From: Terriglobia bacterium
GTDB taxonomy: Bacteria > Acidobacteriota > Terriglobia > Bryobacterales > Bryobacteraceae
Direction of reading: 5' to 3'
DNA length: 49,934 nt
Assembly (NCBI GenBank): GCA_020073365.1
Contig: JAIQFL010000030.1
Coordinates: forward strand, 1-49,934
Every line of letters begins with the position of its first letter. Within the stretch, counting starts at the first letter, position 1. Below the pieces are notes generated by a model. It worked only from the letters and a program-made list of their open reading frames with translations. It was not told the origin of the DNA and did no database searches. Positions 1-9,122 of this stretch are shown here, piece by piece. The translations under genes and the position numbers were made by a program.

Positions 1-313
1 AAATGCGAACCATCTCGACCGGCTTGCCTTCGGCCTCATTCCATGCGATAAATACAATCACTGCGGTGGCGAAGGCCTCTTCCGGATCACCGCTCCAACA
101 GTAGTCCGGTTGGCCGCCTTCGCTACCTAATGGATCACAAGTCCATCTGGAAGAAAAGCCTCACCTTCCTCCGCTATCCCACTGCCTTCCGAGATTGGCC
201 GGTAAACGAGTCACGCCCGCAGGAAGAAAATTTGCGCCATGTAATGAACAGCTTACAGTGATTCTCCGGGAAGACGCCCAGAGTCTGGCTCATAGGCTGG
301 AGTTAGGAGATTT
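1..313. other. Left-edge stretch, gene fragment possible
   Basis: No complete gene is visible in this stretch. On the minus strand an open frame with coding-like content runs from a stop at about 161-163 down to position 1, reading (in part) SGDPEEAFATAVIVFIAWNE; it has no start codon at its head, so it would be a 5'-truncated fragment continuing off the window. A competing plus-strand frame (2-130) is also open and ends in TAA. I cannot decide between them and recognise neither. The bases from about 165 to 300 hold only the leader of the next gene. Confidence 0.25.
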
Positions 314-805
314 ATGAGTACGAGTCCCATCAACCTCAGTGCGCCCACATTGCAGGACGCCATCAACAATCAACTGGCCGCTTCTACCGCTCAGGTAGCC
401 CGGCTCAACGCAGACCTGCAAACCAGATTTGACCAGCAGGTGACCGATTTCAACCTGAACATGGCCTCCGGGCAGTCCGGAGTGAACCATACCCCCCCAG
501 AGCCGCCGTTCGCCTGGGAGCTGGCACCGGCCGATGCGGTCGGCTTCATGTTCTACCAGATCTCGAAAACCACGAAGATCGTGGGGACGGTCACTCCCAC
601 AACATTCAATGCTTATGACGCTTCTCAGATCGTGAAGCCGAAGAACGTCATCGATGTCGGTGTGAACTTCTTCGGTAAGTGGTTCTCGGTCGGACCCCAC
701 GACACGTTTCCCTCGGGCATGACCACTCCGCCGCAAGCCGACGGCCACACGTACGAAAAGTTCGCCGCTCCTGTCGGACCCGGCTGGTATTTGCAGGTGA
801 GTTGA
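314..805 (+). CDS. Hypothetical protein, 163 aa
   Basis: I do not recognise this protein. The ATG start is supported by a purine-rich GGAG/AGGAG leader ending about 6 bases upstream. The N-terminal 55 residues are rich in Ala, Gln and Asn and look helical (INNQLAASTAQVARLNADLQ), followed by a PPEPP linker and a C-terminal part rich in beta-forming residues. There is no signal peptide and no transmembrane segment. The gene stands alone and converges with the secreted-protein gene to its right, with 36 bases between the two stops. It could be a small structural or effector-like protein, but nothing in the sequence decides this. That it is a real gene is fairly likely, given the clean start and the length of the frame. 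Confidence 0.6.
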   Translation: MSTSPINLSAPTLQDAINNQLAASTAQVARLNADLQTRFDQQVTDFNLNMASGQSGVNHTPPEPPFAWELAPADAVGFMFYQISKTTKIVGTVTPTTFNAYDASQIVKPKNVIDVGVNFFGKWFSVGPHDTFPSGMTTPPQADGHTYEKFAAPVGPGWYLQVS

Positions 806-841
806 AAGGAGAGCTCAGCCAGCCGCGAGCCAAAAGACCGA

Positions 842-1609
842 TCATTGTACGGAGACCTGGATCGGGATCACCTGACCGGTCTGTTCGACCTTGATGCTGA
901 TGAGGCCGGACCTGGCGCCATCGCCGGCCCGCAGCGTCAACACCGCCTTATCGCCAACCTTCAGTTCGAGATGATCGAGCTTCGCCTCGACGCCGGGGAT
1001 CGTTTCTACCAGGGAGATGTTCATGATCCCCGGCGCTCCATTCCGGATCGTCACGGTCTCAGGCTGGCCGGGCTTCAGGCTCACCGAGCCCTTATCCGCC
1101 TTGACCAGAGCCATCACGAAATCCGCATTGTCGGGAATGACGGCGGGGAGCCCCGCCGGCGAAGACCCCTGAGCGCCCGGTGTCATCTTGCCAAAGGGAG
1201 TATCGCGCAGCGCTTCCATGTCCACGTACCAATACCATTTGCCGTCCACCACCTTCCAGGTGCTGCCGAACGGCACCGTGAGCGGCTTGTCGGCGAAGCC
1301 GGGAACCATTACGAATTGTGAGCACTTCATGGTAGCCTTGGCGCGCTTAAACTTGTCGGTATAGACGATTTTTGCTATATCGCAACTCAGGTAGGCAGGC
1401 TTGTTGTGGCTATAGAAGTACTCCTTGGTGTCCGGGGCAACCAGCGCCTCCGCCTTGCGGAACTCCTGCTTCACGTGAAACTGGTAGAACTCGGTTATCC
1501 GTTGACGAAGCGCACGGTCCACGCGATCCGGCGGCCGGTTCAAAACCTCGCTTGGATCCTGTGCGAACAGGACTGCTGCAAAAAGGGCCAGTAGAGACAA
1601 TCGGAACAT
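842..1609 (-). CDS. Secreted hypothetical protein, 255 aa
   Basis: The first 16 residues (MFRLSLLALFAAVLFA) form a signal peptide with cleavage likely before QDPSEV, so the protein should be periplasmic or secreted. The start is preceded by AAGGGAAGA, a good ribosome binding site. The middle (residues about 25-130) looks like a compact alpha/beta fold and contains the stretch GSTWKVVDGKWYWYVDME. The C-terminal 90 residues look like an immunoglobulin-like or DUF1573-like beta domain (PGQPETVTIRNGAPGIMNI). No catalytic motif is visible. It sits 93 bases downstream of the GH95 gene on the same strand and may be transcribed with it. The function is unknown. Confidence 0.7.
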   Translation of the reverse strand: MFRLSLLALFAAVLFAQDPSEVLNRPPDRVDRALRQRITEFYQFHVKQEFRKAEALVAPDTKEYFYSHNKPAYLSCDIAKIVYTDKFKRAKATMKCSQFVMVPGFADKPLTVPFGSTWKVVDGKWYWYVDMEALRDTPFGKMTPGAQGSSPAGLPAVIPDNADFVMALVKADKGSVSLKPGQPETVTIRNGAPGIMNISLVETIPGVEAKLDHLELKVGDKAVLTLRAGDGARSGLISIKVEQTGQVIPIQVSVQ

Positions 1610-1702
1610 TTTCTTCCCTTGTAGGACGCCGCCAAATGGTAAAAAGTCGGGAGGAGGACTTCTATTTGGCCGGCAAAGGCAACACAGGCAAGAATGCCCG
1701 TG

Positions 1703-3913
1703 TCACTTCAGTCCAGCATCCACCGTCAGCGGCGCGTTCGCCTTCAGATTCACCGTGGCCGTCTTGTCCCCATACCGCAGCGTGGCGCGATTGGGGGTTG
1801 CCGAGCGTACCGTGGCGCGCGTCAGCTTACCTTCCTTCCAGGTCATGTCCACCGTGAGGTTACCGCGAGCGCGCAGCCCCGCAACGGAACCATCCGGCCA
1901 GGCGCCGGGCAAGGCCGGCAGCAGGTGGATCTCCCCGGCCTGAGACTGCAGCAGCATTTCGGCCATCCCCGCCGTAGCCCCGAAGTTGCCGTCAATCTGG
2001 AAGGGCGGGTGCGTGTCGAAGAGATTCGAGTAGACGCCGCCGCCTTTGCCGTAATCGATGTTATTCCCCTTTCCGGTGATGTGGAGCAGGTTTCGCAGCA
2101 AAGTGTAGGCGTGATCTCCATCCCACAATCGGGCCCAGAAGTTGATGCGCCATGCCATCGCCCAGCCGGTGGACTGGTCGCCGCGCGCCGTGAGAGAGAT
2201 CTTGGCGGCATGGGCCAGTTCCGGCGTGGCCGTGGGCGAGATCTGGCGGCCTGGATGCAGTGCAAACAGGTGCGAAGAGTGGCGATGGTCGTCTTTGGGA
2301 TCGTCGCGGTCCTCCATCCATTCCTGTAGTTGACCCCACTTGCCGATCTTCGGTTTGACCAGTTTTTCGCGCAATTCGGTGACTTTGGCGCGGTAACCGG
2401 GGTCGATATCGAGCGCCCTGGAGGCTTCGATGTAGTTCGTAAACAGATCCCACACGAGCTCCTGATCGTAGGTGACGCCCTTCTCCTCCGGACCATGTTC
2501 AGGGGACCATCCGTCGGGGGTCACCAGCCTGCCATCGGGAAGGGCAACCAGGTGGTCCTCCCAGAACTCGCTCACCTCCTTTAGCACTGGGTAGGCGACG
2601 GCTCGCAGGTAGTTCTTGTCTTGAGTGAACGCGTAGTGTTCCCAAAAATGCTGCGCGTACCAGGCCGATCCGGGCGGGTTCCATTTGAAACTGCCGGCGC
2701 CGAAAATGTTGTTTTCGGTCTGCACCGTCCATCCGCGAACCGGCTTCCGCTCCAGCTTTTTCGGGTCCACCTGGTTCAGGTAATAGTCATGCGTGGCTTC
2801 GGTGCGAACACCGCGCAGGCTGTTGACGTAGTCGAAGAAGGACAGGTGGCACTCGGAGAGATTGGTGACCTCCGCGGGCCAGTAGTTCATCTCGATGTTT
2901 ATGTTGGAGTGGTAGTCGCTGCGCCAGGGTGGATTGTTGGAGTTGTTCCACAGGCCTTGCAGGTTGGCCGGAAGACTGCCTGGGCGTGAAGAGGAGATCA
3001 GCAGATAGCGGCCGAACTGGAAGAACAGGGCCTCGATCTCGGGATCGGCGCCGCCTTTCGCATACGCAACCAGGCGATCGTCGGTGGGGCGCGAGCGCGC
3101 GGCCTCGGGCGAGTTCCCGAGGTCGAGCGAAACGCGGTTAAACAGAGCCTGGTAATCCGCCACATGCGCCGCGCGCAGGGCTTGGAAAGGCTTGGCGGCC
3201 GCCGCCCGCAGTTGTCTGGTGATGCGCTCATGAGGAAGTTCCGTGCGCCAGGCCTTCGCACGGTCCGCGACGTAGTCTGTGCCGGCGCCGACGATCACGG
3301 TCAGTTCATCGGCCTTTTCGATCTGGATGGCGCCGCCCTCCGCTCGCACCGCGCCGCCTTGGTGGAGCACCAGAACCTGCGTCTCATAGGCCAGACCGTT
3401 ATCGAGCTTGCCGGTGGCAGTGAGGGTGTCGTTGACCGCGGCCGTAGTCGCGTTGTGCGCATCGGTGAGTTTCAAGGTGCCCGAATAACCGCCGGGCTTG
3501 TTGGCCGTGAAATGGAAGACCAGCACCTGGGAGGGAAAGCTGGCGAAGTACTCGCGGTGGTACGTGACGCCATCGGCTGTGTAATCGATCGAATGAGTGG
3601 CGGTCGCCAGATCCAGTTGACGGCGGTATGACCCGGCCTCCGCCGGCCCATGCCCCAGGTCCAGGAAAAGATCGGCCAGGTTCTGATAACGCCCCGTGTC
3701 TTTCTCGTCGCCGGTCCACAGCGAGATCTCGTTGAGCTGCAGGTGCTCGTGCTGCGCATCGCCGAAGATCATGGCGCCGAGCCGGCCGTTGCCGATCGGC
3801 AGGGCCTGCGTCTGCCAGTCCTCCGCGGGCTGCCGGTAAGAAAGCGCAAGCTTCGGATTGGGCTGGCTCCAGGCGGTGGTGGCCAACCAGAGAACGGCGA
3901 GAAGGCTCCGCAT
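1703..3913 (-). CDS. GH95 alpha-L-fucosidase, secreted
   Basis: The protein (736 aa) is a glycoside hydrolase family 95 enzyme, expected to cleave terminal alpha-L-fucose (or alpha-L-galactose) from plant or host glycans. It starts with a signal peptide (cleavage near AWSQP). The N-terminal beta domain carries the family hallmark ALPIGNGRLGAMIFG at about 37-51. The (alpha/alpha)6 catalytic part has SNIN (Asn337 and Asn339, equivalent to the catalytic Asn pair of the Bifidobacterium enzyme), Glu472 in WSPEHG (the acid position) and a DGNFG motif near residue 655 (the Asp). All expected catalytic residues are therefore present. The length is close to that of the family. The start ATG has no clear Shine-Dalgarno. 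No fucose transport or catabolism genes lie next to it, so it is a stand-alone hydrolase here. Confidence 0.92.
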   Translation of the reverse strand: MRSLLAVLWLATTAWSQPNPKLALSYRQPAEDWQTQALPIGNGRLGAMIFGDAQHEHLQLNEISLWTGDEKDTGRYQNLADLFLDLGHGPAEAGSYRRQLDLATATHSIDYTADGVTYHREYFASFPSQVLVFHFTANKPGGYSGTLKLTDAHNATTAAVNDTLTATGKLDNGLAYETQVLVLHQGGAVRAEGGAIQIEKADELTVIVGAGTDYVADRAKAWRTELPHERITRQLRAAAAKPFQALRAAHVADYQALFNRVSLDLGNSPEAARSRPTDDRLVAYAKGGADPEIEALFFQFGRYLLISSSRPGSLPANLQGLWNNSNNPPWRSDYHSNINIEMNYWPAEVTNLSECHLSFFDYVNSLRGVRTEATHDYYLNQVDPKKLERKPVRGWTVQTENNIFGAGSFKWNPPGSAWYAQHFWEHYAFTQDKNYLRAVAYPVLKEVSEFWEDHLVALPDGRLVTPDGWSPEHGPEEKGVTYDQELVWDLFTNYIEASRALDIDPGYRAKVTELREKLVKPKIGKWGQLQEWMEDRDDPKDDHRHSSHLFALHPGRQISPTATPELAHAAKISLTARGDQSTGWAMAWRINFWARLWDGDHAYTLLRNLLHITGKGNNIDYGKGGGVYSNLFDTHPPFQIDGNFGATAGMAEMLLQSQAGEIHLLPALPGAWPDGSVAGLRARGNLTVDMTWKEGKLTRATVRSATPNRATLRYGDKTATVNLKANAPLTVDAGLK

Positions 3914-4074
3914 GAAGTGATTCTACATCCAGCGCAGGGCAGGTCCCCGACCCTCCTCTACCTGCCCCACTGATGTCTCAAGAAAAGCGGTTCCCCCCAC
4001 GGCGTCACCACGTCGCCCAGTCCGTTGACCGCATCCCAGTGGACCTCGCTCAATGCGCGCGCAGAAAGGCCGAT

Positions 4075-4971
4075 CTACTGCAGCGGGGCATTGGCAGTAG
4101 TAAGCGCCCCGTTTATATCCGGCTTGAACATCTCGACCGCCTTCGCATACTCGTCAAGACATTCGCCCGTCATCAGGTCTCCCATGGGCAAGGTGCCATA
4201 CTTTGTGCCTGTTTTCATCTTCCACAGGACGGCCTTTTTCGCCCATGCCTTATACTGTTTGTCGAATTCTACCAACGCCCGCGTGATCTTGGCGCTGGAT
4301 ACAGAAGAAATGGCAGTGTGTTTGCGCTCATATGGCAGTCCGGGAAACATTGCGTAAAAGACGAACGCCTCGATGAACCCAAGTCGATCGCGCGCATCCG
4401 AGGGGAGCTTATCATATACAGGCATAAGACCGATCAACAATGCGGCCGCGTGCTTGCTAAAGGCAAATATTTTCTTTTCGGCAACGTCCGCAGCCTGGTT
4501 GAGTGCCTCATTTATTTTTTCCTTTCCGTCCTTAACCGATGGCACCGGCGTAAAGACGCCGGAACCCGGAATGGCACCTGCGAAGGACAATAATACTACC
4601 GCAGCCTTGAATTCGGGGCAAAGGCTCGAGGCGGCCCAGATAAGGTTGCCAGCCAGCGCGAGAACCGCATACCCCCCGCTTATTGGGTCTTGCGGCAGCG
4701 TCGCCGCACTAAGAGCGGATTTGGCCTGAACAAGCCACACGCCGCGTAGGAGGTCCTTTGCAGCTTGCTGTACAAGCGGTTCCAGGCAGTCGATGCGCGC
4801 TTGGAGTTTGGGGTCGATGCGCCCCTGTGGTTTGCTCCTGGCTGCCTGCAGTTTAGCGAGGGCGTGCTGTTGCTGGACGGTCGGTACCGCCTTCACCCCA
4901 TTGGCTATGGCGCCTTTCACGAATTTCTGGATTTGCGTGGGCGTGGGTGTTGCTATCGACGTGTTCGACAT
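4075..4971 (-). CDS. Hypothetical protein, 298 aa
   Basis: I do not recognise this protein. The start is well supported: GGGAGAAAG lies five bases before the ATG. The N-terminus is Thr/Pro rich (TSIATPTPTQIQ), followed by a basic, Gln-rich helical stretch, then a hydrophobic region at about residues 100-137 that could form one or two membrane-inserting helices, then a mostly helical C-terminus with many Lys and Ala. There is no signal peptide. Base composition is visibly less GC-rich than that of the flanking GH95 and kinase genes (for example a T-rich stretch near 4510), which could mean recent acquisition. It is flanked by gaps of about 160 and 290 bases and so seems monocistronic. Confidence 0.6.
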   Translation of the reverse strand: MSNTSIATPTPTQIQKFVKGAIANGVKAVPTVQQQHALAKLQAARSKPQGRIDPKLQARIDCLEPLVQQAAKDLLRGVWLVQAKSALSAATLPQDPISGGYAVLALAGNLIWAASSLCPEFKAAVVLLSFAGAIPGSGVFTPVPSVKDGKEKINEALNQAADVAEKKIFAFSKHAAALLIGLMPVYDKLPSDARDRLGFIEAFVFYAMFPGLPYERKHTAISSVSSAKITRALVEFDKQYKAWAKKAVLWKMKTGTKYGTLPMGDLMTGECLDEYAKAVEMFKPDINGALTTANAPLQ

Positions 4972-5135
4972 TTTCTTTCTCCCTTCTTCGCGTTGTTCAT
5001 CATTTCCGGGAATGCAGATTCAGCGTGCCCGAGTACAGGCTTGAGCATTAGGTGTTCTCCTTCAGAAAGGTGTGTGGATGACGGTGTTTCCGCGGCGATG
5101 GGCTAACTAACACCGGACGCGCAGCTTGGACGCAA

Positions 5136-5157
5136 ACCGGAGCGGCACCGTTCCGGT
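5136..5157. terminator. Hairpin in gap downstream of kinase gene
   Basis: A 9-bp stem (one G-T wobble) with a GCAC loop starts with ACCGGAGCG and ends with CGTTCCGGT. It lies in the 290-base gap between the stop of the minus-strand kinase gene (5262) and the start of the next minus-strand gene (4971). There is no run of T on either side, so it is not a textbook intrinsic terminator. Nothing else was recognised in this gap. Confidence 0.35.
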
Positions 5158-5261
5158 CCCAACCTGAGATTTCGGCCTGTTGCAGCGATCGCAACGCCGT
5201 CATTTCCCCCCTCTGTCCCGTAATGCGGAAAAAGGGGCGGGTTCTTCTCAGAAATGTGGGA

Positions 5262-8200
5262 TCAAAATCCGGGCGCCAGCATGGCGGCCATCCGTGCGGG
5301 GTTGAGAATCTCCTGGTTCCGCATCCACTCTTCGGCCGAGGCCGACAGTTCGCGGCCCCGCTCGCCGCCGAGGAGCCTGCCCCGCGCGCGCCGCGCCGCC
5401 ATCGCGTAAAGAACCATGCCGGCCGCAACGAGGCGCTGCTCCGCGTCCTCCAGCAGTTTCACACTCTCTTGCCGGCTGCCCCGTGTCGAAGCGATGCCGG
5501 CCCGGAGCAAAGCCGCCAGGGCGTCCGACCATGGCATGTGCTCGCGTTCCATGCTGCGCGCATCGCGTTCGGCGCGGCGCAGTAACTTGCGGCGTAGCGC
5601 CGCATTCGTGGATTCGGCCGCCGCGAGCGCCAGTGCGGCCCGCGCGCGGTGGTGCAGGGACTCGATATACACGTACTGCACGCGGGTCAGAAACGACCAG
5701 CGGAGCTTGGGCCAGTCCGATTCAATGCGCACCCAGGCGTCTTCGGGCTTACCGCCGTACAGGTCGGTCTCCACGCCGCCGATCCAGGCCCACCAGTGCT
5801 GCAGATCGAATTCCCGGCGCCGCCATCCCGTCACCGCCGCACTGATCTCTGCGTGCGCGCGTTCGGGGTCGTCCTCCATGAGACACAGCGCGTGCGCGAG
5901 GCGGGTTCGCAGGTCGGTCACTTCGAAGAGGTCGCCGCGGGTTTCGGCGTCTTTGACGATGCGCGGCAGCCGGTGCTTCAGTTCCTTCAGTTCGCCCATC
6001 AAAAACAGAGAGACGCTGCCCATCATGTGGGCGGTGGCCACCTCCCAGGCAACTCCGGTGCAGCGCTCGCGCAGGATGCTCTCGGCCATGTCCATGCGTT
6101 CGACGGCTTGTTTCCACTGCCCTTCGAGGAAGGCGGCCATGCCTTTCGCCAGCGCCACCAGGGCCACGGCATTCTGATTGCCGCCGCGTTCGGCCAACTC
6201 CTGCGCCGCACCGAGCAGGCGCTCTACCTTGTCCCTCTTGCGGCCGCCTTGCAGCGCGAAATAACCGGCCTCCGAACAGAGGGCGGTGCTGATACGGCAG
6301 GGCTCGCCGGACCGCAATGCCAGCGACAGCAGTCGCGCGTGGAAGGGATGCGCGCGGATCGGATCCACCATTGCCAGGCCCTGCACCAGCGAAGAGCAGA
6401 TATCGATGCGCAGCAGTTCGCCGGCGGGAATTTCGGAAGCGCGTCGCTCCCGGAACTGCAAGCCGCGTGCCCGCAGCCAGAGCCTGCGGAAAAAGAAAGA
6501 CAGCATAGCCTGCCATGGCGTCCGGGGCAGGGTCATGCCGACGGTTTTAAGAACGTCCCGCGTCAGCCGAAGTCCCTCTTCCATGCGGCCGGCCATGAGG
6601 AATTGGCCCGCGGCCCGCCGGCGCAGCTCCAATGTCTCCGCGTCTCCTCGCCCTTCCGCGGCAGTGAGATAAGCCCGCGCTCCCTCCGCGCCGCGACCCG
6701 CGTTCGAGAGAGCGTCGCCTAGTTGCACCTGCAGCGACTCGCGCGAGGCGCCGTCCTCGGGCGCAAATTCCAGTGCGAAGCGGAAGAATTGGGCGGCATT
6801 GTCGAATGCCAGGGCGGCGACGGCATCGTTAGCGGCGCGGATCGAATACGCGAAAGCCTTATCGGCCACGCCCGCCTCACGAAAGTGGACGGCCAGAAAA
6901 CGCGGGTCGGGCGGCGCGCCGGATTCCCAAGCCATGGCCAGCCGGTAGTGGCATTCTCGCAGCCCTTCCGGCGACAGCGAACTCTCCGTGCTCTGACGAA
7001 TGCGGTCGTGATACGCTTCAATCTCCTCCGATGCCTCGGTCGTGCGGGTTCGAATCAGGTGATGCCTCCGGAGCTCCGCCAGTTCGATGTACGCGCTGGT
7101 CTTGAGCCGCGCCGCCGCTTTCGCGATCGTAAGCTCGATGGGTTGACCGGCCAGTGCGATCGTCTCCAGAAGCCGCCGCGCGTCTTCCGGCAGGCTCGCC
7201 ACGCGCCGGCGAACCAGATCGTCCAGCGTGATGGACCGGTTGTCGAACGGCCAGGCTTCAGGTGTCCCGGCATTCGCTTCCGTCCGGGCCTCCACTTGGG
7301 AATACTTCACCAGCTCCCCGAGAAAGAAAGGGTTGCCGCCCGATTCCCGCGCGATCTGCTCGGCCAGAGAAGCCGAGACGGACTCATGCCGGCTCAACAG
7401 GGATAACGCGAGGTTCCGTGCCGTGCCGTATTCCAGGTCTTGAACGGGCAACTCGATCCGGCGGCCGGAGACTCCCATCCCTCGGGTGCGCAGCAACTGC
7501 CGGAGCAACGGACTGGTATCCGCTTCGTCGCTGCGATAGCACGCCAGGAAAAGTACCGGCAGCGGATCCGGGTCGCAAAGCAGGTCGGTGAGAAGCGCCG
7601 CGCTGTCCATGTCGCCCCACTGCAAGTCGTCGATCAGCAAAACAACCGGCTGGCGCGCCGCCAGCCTGGCCAGCATCTCGCGCAAGGCCTGGAAGCCGCG
7701 TAACCGCAGCTCGGCGGCATTCGGCATCTCCACCAGGCGGTGTTCTTCCGCGAGGTCCTTGAGCACGGGAAACAGCCGCGTGAGCGCCGCAAAATCGGCG
7801 GGCAGGAGCGCCTCCCGTTCGCCCTGGGAAAGTCCGAGCAGCCAACGGTTCAAACTGTCCACGAGGCTGTCGAGCGCCTTATACGGCACCGACTCCCGCT
7901 CATAACATCGTCCCTCCAGCACGAGGTGCGTCTTCTGCTCGCGCACTTCATCGAGGAAGCGGCGCGCCAGCGCGCTCTTCCCCACGCCGGAAGGGCCGTG
8001 CAGGAAGACCGTCGTCAGGCGGCCGTGCTGCGCGCCGGCGAGCGCCTCGCGCAGCGCGGCCAGATCTTTTTCGCGCCCGATGAACGGAGTGCGATCGAGC
8101 GAGGCGGCTCGGACCGATTCCGCCGCGGTGACACCCAGGCGGCGCAACACCTGTACGTCCGCCGGGCGCAGCAACGGGTCGCGGTGCAAGAGGTCCCGGG

Positions 8201-9122
8201 CCAGATCGCAAAGGTCGGCGGGGGCGTTCGGCCGCAGCCGGGATGCCGGCGGCGGGTCGAGCGTCTGCTTGTCGCGCAGGATCGACGAAGGAGATCCGCT
8301 AAACGGCAGCGTTCCGGTGAGTGCCTCATACAACATCACGCCGGTGCTGTACCAGTCGCTGGCAGGACATGCGGCACGCCCCGCCGCCTGTTCGGGGGCC
8401 ATGTATTGCGGAGTGCCGCACAGCATGCCGGCGCCGTCGGTCTCGGCCGCGGAGGCATCCGTCACCAGTCCGAAATCCAGGATCGAGACGCGGCCGCTCG
8501 CGTTGACCAGGACGTTCTGCGGTTTCAGGTCGCAGTGCAGCTTGCCATATTGATGCAGCGCGCAGACGCCTTCGGCCAGTTGCTGGAGTGCGCTTCGCAG
8601 CCGATCGAAGCCGGCGCCGTCCGAACCGGCGTACTGGCGGAAATCCACGCCGTCGATAAATTCCATGGTGAAGAACCACCGTCCCTCGTTCGACAGCAGC
8701 TCGTACAGCGTCACCAGGTTGGGGTGCGACAGGTCCGCGAGCTCGCGGAATTCCCGCTTGAACCGATAGAGCGGGCCGGCCTCCGCCAGCGGTAGCGTCT
8801 TCAGCGCGAGAACGGCCTCCCGGTGCCGGTCATAGACCTGGTAGACTACGCCGAAGCCCCCGCTCCCCAATCGGCGTTGGACAATAAACCGGTCGCCTCC
8901 TTCGAATTCCGGCTCGCCCGAAAGCGTCGCCGCCGCGCGGCCTACCACAGCCTGCAGGAAACCTCCCGCCGACCTCCCGGCGGCCATCAGCGATTCGACC
9001 TCGCGGCGGAGGTCGCTGTCCTCACCGCACACCCGCTCGAGATAGCTGGTGCGAGAATCGGACGCAAGCGTCAGCGCCGATCGAAAGATCCTTTGAATCT
9101 CGTCCCAACGCTCCGGCTTCAT
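5262..9122 (-). CDS. Ser/Thr protein kinase with AAA/NACHT-like ATPase and TPR regions
   Basis: This is a cytoplasmic signalling protein of 1286 aa. The Hanks-type kinase domain (about 78-330) has a Gly loop GSGGFG at 86-91, the ATP-binding Lys at 108 (LALKTL), HCDLKPQN with catalytic Asp198, DFG at 216-218 and MAPEQ. Next comes an ORC/AAA-like ATPase (about 345-620) with Walker A GPSGVGKS at 376-383 and Walker B VVLLIDDLQW near 500. The last 600 residues are helical and TPR-like, as in MalT/AfsR-type STAND proteins. No transmembrane helix is visible. I chose ATG 9122 over the upstream ATG 9155 because it overlaps the stop of the ECF sigma gene as ATGA and because MKPERWDEIQ is the usual beginning of acidobacterial kinases of this class. 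Note HCD instead of the common HRD. Confidence 0.9.
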   Translation of the reverse strand: MKPERWDEIQRIFRSALTLASDSRTSYLERVCGEDSDLRREVESLMAAGRSAGGFLQAVVGRAAATLSGEPEFEGGDRFIVQRRLGSGGFGVVYQVYDRHREAVLALKTLPLAEAGPLYRFKREFRELADLSHPNLVTLYELLSNEGRWFFTMEFIDGVDFRQYAGSDGAGFDRLRSALQQLAEGVCALHQYGKLHCDLKPQNVLVNASGRVSILDFGLVTDASAAETDGAGMLCGTPQYMAPEQAAGRAACPASDWYSTGVMLYEALTGTLPFSGSPSSILRDKQTLDPPPASRLRPNAPADLCDLARDLLHRDPLLRPADVQVLRRLGVTAAESVRAASLDRTPFIGREKDLAALREALAGAQHGRLTTVFLHGPSGVGKSALARRFLDEVREQKTHLVLEGRCYERESVPYKALDSLVDSLNRWLLGLSQGEREALLPADFAALTRLFPVLKDLAEEHRLVEMPNAAELRLRGFQALREMLARLAARQPVVLLIDDLQWGDMDSAALLTDLLCDPDPLPVLFLACYRSDEADTSPLLRQLLRTRGMGVSGRRIELPVQDLEYGTARNLALSLLSRHESVSASLAEQIARESGGNPFFLGELVKYSQVEARTEANAGTPEAWPFDNRSITLDDLVRRRVASLPEDARRLLETIALAGQPIELTIAKAAARLKTSAYIELAELRRHHLIRTRTTEASEEIEAYHDRIRQSTESSLSPEGLRECHYRLAMAWESGAPPDPRFLAVHFREAGVADKAFAYSIRAANDAVAALAFDNAAQFFRFALEFAPEDGASRESLQVQLGDALSNAGRGAEGARAYLTAAEGRGDAETLELRRRAAGQFLMAGRMEEGLRLTRDVLKTVGMTLPRTPWQAMLSFFFRRLWLRARGLQFRERRASEIPAGELLRIDICSSLVQGLAMVDPIRAHPFHARLLSLALRSGEPCRISTALCSEAGYFALQGGRKRDKVERLLGAAQELAERGGNQNAVALVALAKGMAAFLEGQWKQAVERMDMAESILRERCTGVAWEVATAHMMGSVSLFLMGELKELKHRLPRIVKDAETRGDLFEVTDLRTRLAHALCLMEDDPERAHAEISAAVTGWRRREFDLQHWWAWIGGVETDLYGGKPEDAWVRIESDWPKLRWSFLTRVQYVYIESLHHRARAALALAAAESTNAALRRKLLRRAERDARSMEREHMPWSDALAALLRAGIASTRGSRQESVKLLEDAEQRLVAAGMVLYAMAARRARGRLLGGERGRELSASAEEWMRNQEILNPARMAAMLAPGF

